DNA of 19,546 bases from Streptomyces griseoluteus (GTDB lineage: Bacteria; Actinomycetota; Actinomycetes; Streptomycetales; Streptomycetaceae), in NCBI GenBank assembly GCA_000717735.1, contig JOBE01000084.1, forward strand, positions 1 to 19,546, given 5' to 3'. The notes under the pieces were generated by a model that saw nothing but the letters and a program-made list of their open reading frames with translations, searched no databases and had not been told where the DNA came from. Shown here one piece after another: positions 16,993 to 19,546 of this stretch. Numbering within the stretch: position 1 is the first letter of the stretch; the number at the start of each line of letters is the position of its first letter. The translations under genes were made by a program, and so were the position numbers.

Positions 16993-17373
16993 TCAGGCCA
17001 CGACCGAGAGCAGGTCCACCACGAAGACCAACGTCGAGCCCGGCGGGATCAGCGGTGAGGGCGACTGCTTGCCGTAGCCGAGGCGCGGGGGAACGATGAT
17101 CTCGCGCCGGCCGCCGACCTTCATGCCCCTCACCCCCCGGTCCCAGCCCTTGATGACCCTGCCGCCGCCCACGGCGAACTTGAACGGCTGGTCCCGGTCC
17201 CAGGAGGCGTCGAACTCTTTCCCGGACCCGAAGGTCACCCCGACGTAGTGCACCCTGACGACCGTGCCCGGCTTCGCCTCGGCCCCGTCCCCGACGATCA
17301 GGTCCCGGACCGTCAGCTCCGTGGGAGCCTCACCCTCCGGCACCTCGACCTCGGGCTTCGTCGGTTCACTCAT
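16993..17373 (-). CDS. FKBP-type peptidyl-prolyl cis-trans isomerase
   Basis: 126 residues, a single FKBP domain that speeds proline isomerisation during protein folding. Conserved pocket residues: VRVHYVG (39-45), FDASWDRDQPFKF (54-66), VIKGWDRGVRGMKVGGRR (73-90), the proline-binding Y100 in PRLGYG, and TLVFVVDLLSV at the end. No signal peptide, so cytoplasmic. ATG 17373 has GAGG five bases upstream and matches family length; an upstream in-frame start at 17409 would add 12 residues that look like leader DNA. It lies 83 bp upstream of the acetyltransferase start, same strand. Confidence 0.93.
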   Translation of the reverse strand: MSEPTKPEVEVPEGEAPTELTVRDLIVGDGAEAKPGTVVRVHYVGVTFGSGKEFDASWDRDQPFKFAVGGGRVIKGWDRGVRGMKVGGRREIIVPPRLGYGKQSPSPLIPPGSTLVFVVDLLSVVA

Positions 17374-17443
17374 CGCAGCCTCACCACTCCCCACCGGGCG
17401 CATGGACACTCCACGCGGCAGACGGTCACGCTACCCACCCGGC

Positions 17444-17875
17444 TCAGATCTTTCGGTCGTCGCCGTGGCGGCCGAGGGCGCGGCCGAAGCGTGCGGAGAG
17501 GGCGGGCATCAGGCTCTCGCCGTCGGCCGGGCGGTCCAGGCCGAAGACGTAGCCGGGGAAGTCCAGGTCCTTCTGTACCGCCCAGATCCCGTCGTGGTCC
17601 TCCGGCGGGAGGATGCGCACCGGGTCGCCGACGGCGACCCAGCCGATCGGCACCGTCGAGTCGGCGGGCAGCACGGTGCGCAGATGCACGATGCCGTTGA
17701 TCCGCACCTCGGAGCGCGTACCGATCCGTGCTCCGTTGAAGACGCGGCTGCCGGGGGTCAGGAAGACCTCGTCCTCGACGCGGCAGCCGGTCAGGTAGGA
17801 GGTGGGGCCCACCAGGACCCGCCGTCCCAGGACCAGCGGATCGCGCCGCGTACCGCGCAGGACCGCGTCTTGGCT
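17444..17875 (-). pseudogene. 5'-truncated hexapeptide-repeat (gamma-carbonic-anhydrase-like) gene
   Basis: From about DAVLRGTRRDPLVLGRRVLV the minus-strand protein shows left-handed beta-helix periodicity (VLVGPTSYLTGCRVEDEVFL, SRVFNGARIGTRSEVRINGI, VHLRTVLPADSTVPIGWVAV) and a C-terminal tail (GYVFGLDRPADGESLMPAL), as in gamma-CA/transferase-like proteins. The 60-80 residues of beta-helix that should precede are missing; the frame continues upstream as unrelated sequence to 18061 with no good start. Hence a truncated copy, probably non-functional, though a fused product cannot be excluded. The metal-ligand histidines of gamma-carbonic anhydrases cannot be confirmed in what remains. Confidence 0.7.
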
Positions 17876-17889
17876 GCCGCGCTGGAGGC

Positions 17890-18011
17890 CATGTCCGGCT
17901 TGCCGACTCCTCCGCCTCCCGCCGCTGGGACGACCTGGTTCAGTCGCATGGAAGTCGACTGTTGCGAGGCTGTATCTCCGCTTTGACCCGCTCCCATTGC
18001 TCCCAAGCCAT
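17890..18011 (-). pseudogene. Frameshifted 5' end of a WXG100/toxin-cassette-type gene
   Basis: ATG 18011 has an excellent GGAGG seven bases upstream (18019-18023) and begins MAWEQWERVKAE, then loses frame and hits TGA at 17940-17942. In the next frame the text resumes as ASQQSTSMRLNQVVPAAGGG up to about 17890. A start of the form M-x-W-x-E/Q-W-E-x-x-K, followed by MxLNQ and a Gly run, recalls small Streptomyces proteins next to WXG100 or Rhs-type toxin genes; this is from memory. After the Gly run it passes directly into the hexapeptide-repeat remnant. The lesion near GAGATACAGCC is a one-base loss or two-base gain. Confidence 0.5.
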
Positions 18012-18256
18012 GGCACTCCCTCCGCCGATAGACCCTCACATGACTTACGGAACGGAATCACGTACAGAAAGTTGGATCTGGTCGACGTTGCTGAGGGTGG
18101 CTGAATCCCGCTCCAGCTCTGTCTGCGAAGCCATGCTCGTGCAGGTCCTGCGGAAGGCCATCGGGGTGGGGAGGCGAAGTCAGTGTCCGGGCGCTTTGTC
18201 GAGCGCTAGAACGCGGTCAGGGAATGGGTGTTTGTCCTCGTGAGTCCATGGGGAGT

Positions 18257-18276
18257 CGATTTCCCGGGTGAAATCG
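18257..18276. repeat. Palindrome CGATTTC-N6-GAAATCG
   Basis: Perfect 7-bp arms around CCGGGT, about 87 bases beyond the MmpS-like stop codon. A second, shorter relative lies at 18320-18336. No T-run follows, so an intrinsic terminator is not clear; a protein-binding site is possible. Confidence 0.5.
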
Positions 18277-18319
18277 GTGCCGTTGTGCGGTAGCGGGATG
18301 TCGGGGGCGCGCCGCATCA

Positions 18320-18336
18320 CGATTTCAGGAAAATCG
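18320..18336. repeat. Palindrome CGATTT-N5-AAATCG
   Basis: 6-bp arms around CAGGA, sharing CGATTTC and AAATCG with the palindrome 63 bases to the left. It is 26 bases past the MmpS-like stop codon. Confidence 0.45.
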
Positions 18337-18362
18337 GCGGTTTGTAATTCGGTCGGTGAGAA

Positions 18363-18833
18363 TCATTCCTGTGCGGTCTGAGTCTCTGCCGAGCAAGTGG
18401 CGCGGCCGAATGCGCCCGTGGTCGTGGCGCGCTGGACGTGCTTTTTCTGGATGGCGAGCGTGCAGGATGCCTGGCCGCCCTTGTCGTCGAGGACGACGGT
18501 GACGGTCGGGGCCTTGCCGAGGGGCATCTGGACCGACTTGGTCCAGGGGAGCGTGACGCCGCTCTCGACGGTGGCCGTATCGGTCCTACTGGGGGCGAGA
18601 TAGGAGATCTCGGCCGTTCCCGTTCCCGTGACCTCGTACTTCACCTCGGCCGTCGGTACGGCGGCCGGCTTCGGCTGTTCGTCGGTGTCGAGGATGCCGT
18701 AGCCGACCAGGCCGAAGCAGGCGAGCAGGGTGACGCCGGCGATCAGCAGGCCCCGCCGGTCCGGGGAGCCCTCCCTGCTCTCGTGCTCCTTCTCCTCCCG
18801 CACCGGGCTTTCCGCAAGTTCATTGGACGACAT
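18363..18833 (-). CDS. Single-pass membrane-anchored protein with MmpS-like domain
   Basis: 156 residues. A charged cytoplasmic tail (1-27, rich in Glu and Arg) is followed by one hydrophobic segment, about 28-48 (GLLIAGVTLLACFGLVGYGI), and an extracytoplasmic beta-rich domain: VKYEVTGTGTAEISYLA, VTLPWTKSVQMP, TVTVVLDD and ASCTLAIQ. The YEVTG-TAEISY, LPWTK and late S-C-x-I pattern matches the MmpS/transport accessory type. C124 and C147 could form a disulfide. No MmpL partner is in the window. ATG 18833 is chosen because the frame above it looks non-coding; the ribosome site is poor. A TATAAC on the minus strand near 18877-18882 could be its -10. It is divergent from the Rhs-like gene, with about 315 bp between them. 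Confidence 0.75.
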   Translation of the reverse strand: MSSNELAESPVREEKEHESREGSPDRRGLLIAGVTLLACFGLVGYGILDTDEQPKPAAVPTAEVKYEVTGTGTAEISYLAPSRTDTATVESGVTLPWTKSVQMPLGKAPTVTVVLDDKGGQASCTLAIQKKHVQRATTTGAFGRATCSAETQTAQE

Positions 18834-19149
18834 GAGAGAGCTCGGCTTTCGGTTGGTTGGCACATGAACCGGGTGGTTATACACCACTCCACCGGCCCAG
18901 TGCGAGCGACCGGAAGAAACGGGCGAACCGCACCCCCTTCGGTCATTTATTTGTCCTTTATGTCGTGGGGGTTGCCCGAGCCTCGCGAGGGTGTTAGAAC
19001 GCCTGCTGCAATGCCTCGTGATCATGGTTCATGTCATCCGAGCGATCACTCCGCATTGCTCCAAGCTGGGCGGAAATCTCCGCACCAGCTCGTTCGGCAT
19101 GCCCATTTCGCGTCGCGATGCGGGTGTGTCGATGCCGAAAGGTATTGAG
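18834..19149. promoter_or_regulatory. Divergent intergenic region, relatively AT-rich
   Basis: No gene is seen. It contains GTGGT-TATAC-ACCAC at 18873-18887, a perfect 5-bp inverted repeat whose minus strand includes TATAAC, a -10 candidate for the MmpS-like gene. AT-rich patches such as TCATTTATTTG near 18943 stand out from the core. It must also hold the promoter of the Rhs-like gene. Confidence 0.45.
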
Positions 19150-19546
19150 GTGAAAGTTCCGTACAGGAGATATCTCTCCTGTCTGGTCGTGGCGGCGGTA
19201 GCAGGCACGCTGCTGCCGCAGGCCGCCTATGGGGCTCCGCAGGCACCGGAGACGAACGACGACAAGGGCGTCTTCGACACGGTCGCGGGATGGTTCTCGG
19301 ACGACGATGAGGTCGAGGCGAAGCCCCCGGCCGACGAGAGCCGGGAGCTCCCCAGCCGGGAGAAGTTGCCGGTTGGCAAGGCGGCCGCGAAGCCGAAGCG
19401 GGTTGCCGAGCTGACGGGGAAGCGTTCGGCGAACGCGCGGTACTGGATGCTGTCCGACGGGCGGGTCCAGGCCGAGGTGTCGGCGGTGCCGACCGGGTAC
19501 CTGTCGGGGAAGTCCTGGAAGGACATCGACCCGACGGTTGTCGCCT
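19150..19546 (+). CDS. Secreted Rhs/WapA-type large protein, N-terminal part only
   Basis: The open frame runs off the right edge after 132 codons. GTG 19150 has AAAGG seven bases upstream; an in-frame ATG at 19132 has none. The product begins with a Sec signal peptide: basic VKVPYRRY, hydrophobic LSCLVVAAVAGTLLP, then QAAYGA as the likely cleavage area. Next come an acidic linker (VFDTVAGWFSDDDEVEAKPP) and RVAELTGKRSANARYWMLSD, GRVQAEVSAVPTGYLSGKSW and KDIDPTVVA. The last part resembles the N-terminal region of Streptomyces Rhs-repeat or WapA-like wall-associated proteins, whose C-termini often carry toxin domains. Most of the protein lies outside, so any toxin is unseen. Confidence 0.75.
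   Translation, partial: MKVPYRRYLSCLVVAAVAGTLLPQAAYGAPQAPETNDDKGVFDTVAGWFSDDDEVEAKPPADESRELPSREKLPVGKAAAKPKRVAELTGKRSANARYWMLSDGRVQAEVSAVPTGYLSGKSWKDIDPTVVA

Larger units (their letters stand above)
18024..18362. other. Non-coding stretch between scar and MmpS-like gene
   Basis: No gene with a plausible start and codon bias was found in about 340 bases. Base composition falls below that of the core genes. It contains two similar palindromes near its right end (listed separately), close to the 3' end of the MmpS-like gene. Confidence 0.5.

Noticed and set aside
17248..17986. Plus-strand frames over the FKBP and hexapeptide-repeat genes
   Set aside because: Shadows of minus-strand coding sequence.

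Overview
The window reads as chromosomal DNA of a high-GC actinobacterium, almost certainly a Streptomyces. The evidence is third-position G/C bias in every solid gene, GTG starts, TANNNT-type -10 boxes placed directly before start codons, and a gene order (dgt, FAD reductase, dnaG, group 2 sigma factor of HrdA type, two ABC exporter halves) that matches my memory of the hrdA-dnaG neighbourhood of S. coelicolor. No database was searched.

Layout. 1-300 is non-coding and carries Streptomyces-style interspersed repeats. 301-7023 (+ strand) holds a sirohydrochlorin chelatase-like protein, dGTPase (dgt), a ferredoxin reductase-like flavoprotein, DNA primase (dnaG) and the sigma factor. 7020-13821 (- strand) holds a TerD-family protein that shares its stop codon palindrome with the sigma gene, a translationally coupled heterodimeric ABC exporter, an FGGY sugar kinase and a small YtxH-like membrane protein. 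13958-14347 (+) is a tRNA cluster: two tRNA-Asn(GTT) and one CAT-anticodon tRNA, each unit followed by a strong terminator.

Right of the tRNAs the sequence turns accessory. It holds a VapB/VapC-type toxin-antitoxin pair (14657-15294), a decayed unidentified gene, a decayed IS5-like transposase (about 15820-16330), a GNAT acetyltransferase and an FKBP isomerase (both apparently intact), and then a recombination scar. In the scar the 3' part of a hexapeptide-repeat (gamma-carbonic-anhydrase-like) gene abuts the frameshifted 5' end of a small gene of the type found beside WXG100/polymorphic-toxin cassettes. The last 1.2 kb has a single-pass MmpS-like exported protein (- strand) divergent from the secreted N-terminus of a large Rhs/WapA-type protein (+) that runs off the window.

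How it fits together. The left half is core: dNTP pool control (Dgt), primer synthesis (DnaG) and transcription (sigma factor). The right half, downstream of tRNA genes, has the debris of mobile-element and toxin-cassette turnover. No new multi-gene system can be proven here. The most promising lead is the right edge, where a probable Rhs/polymorphic toxin begins beside a cassette scar. Several genes look leaderless, with the -10 hexamer 6 nt before the start codon.
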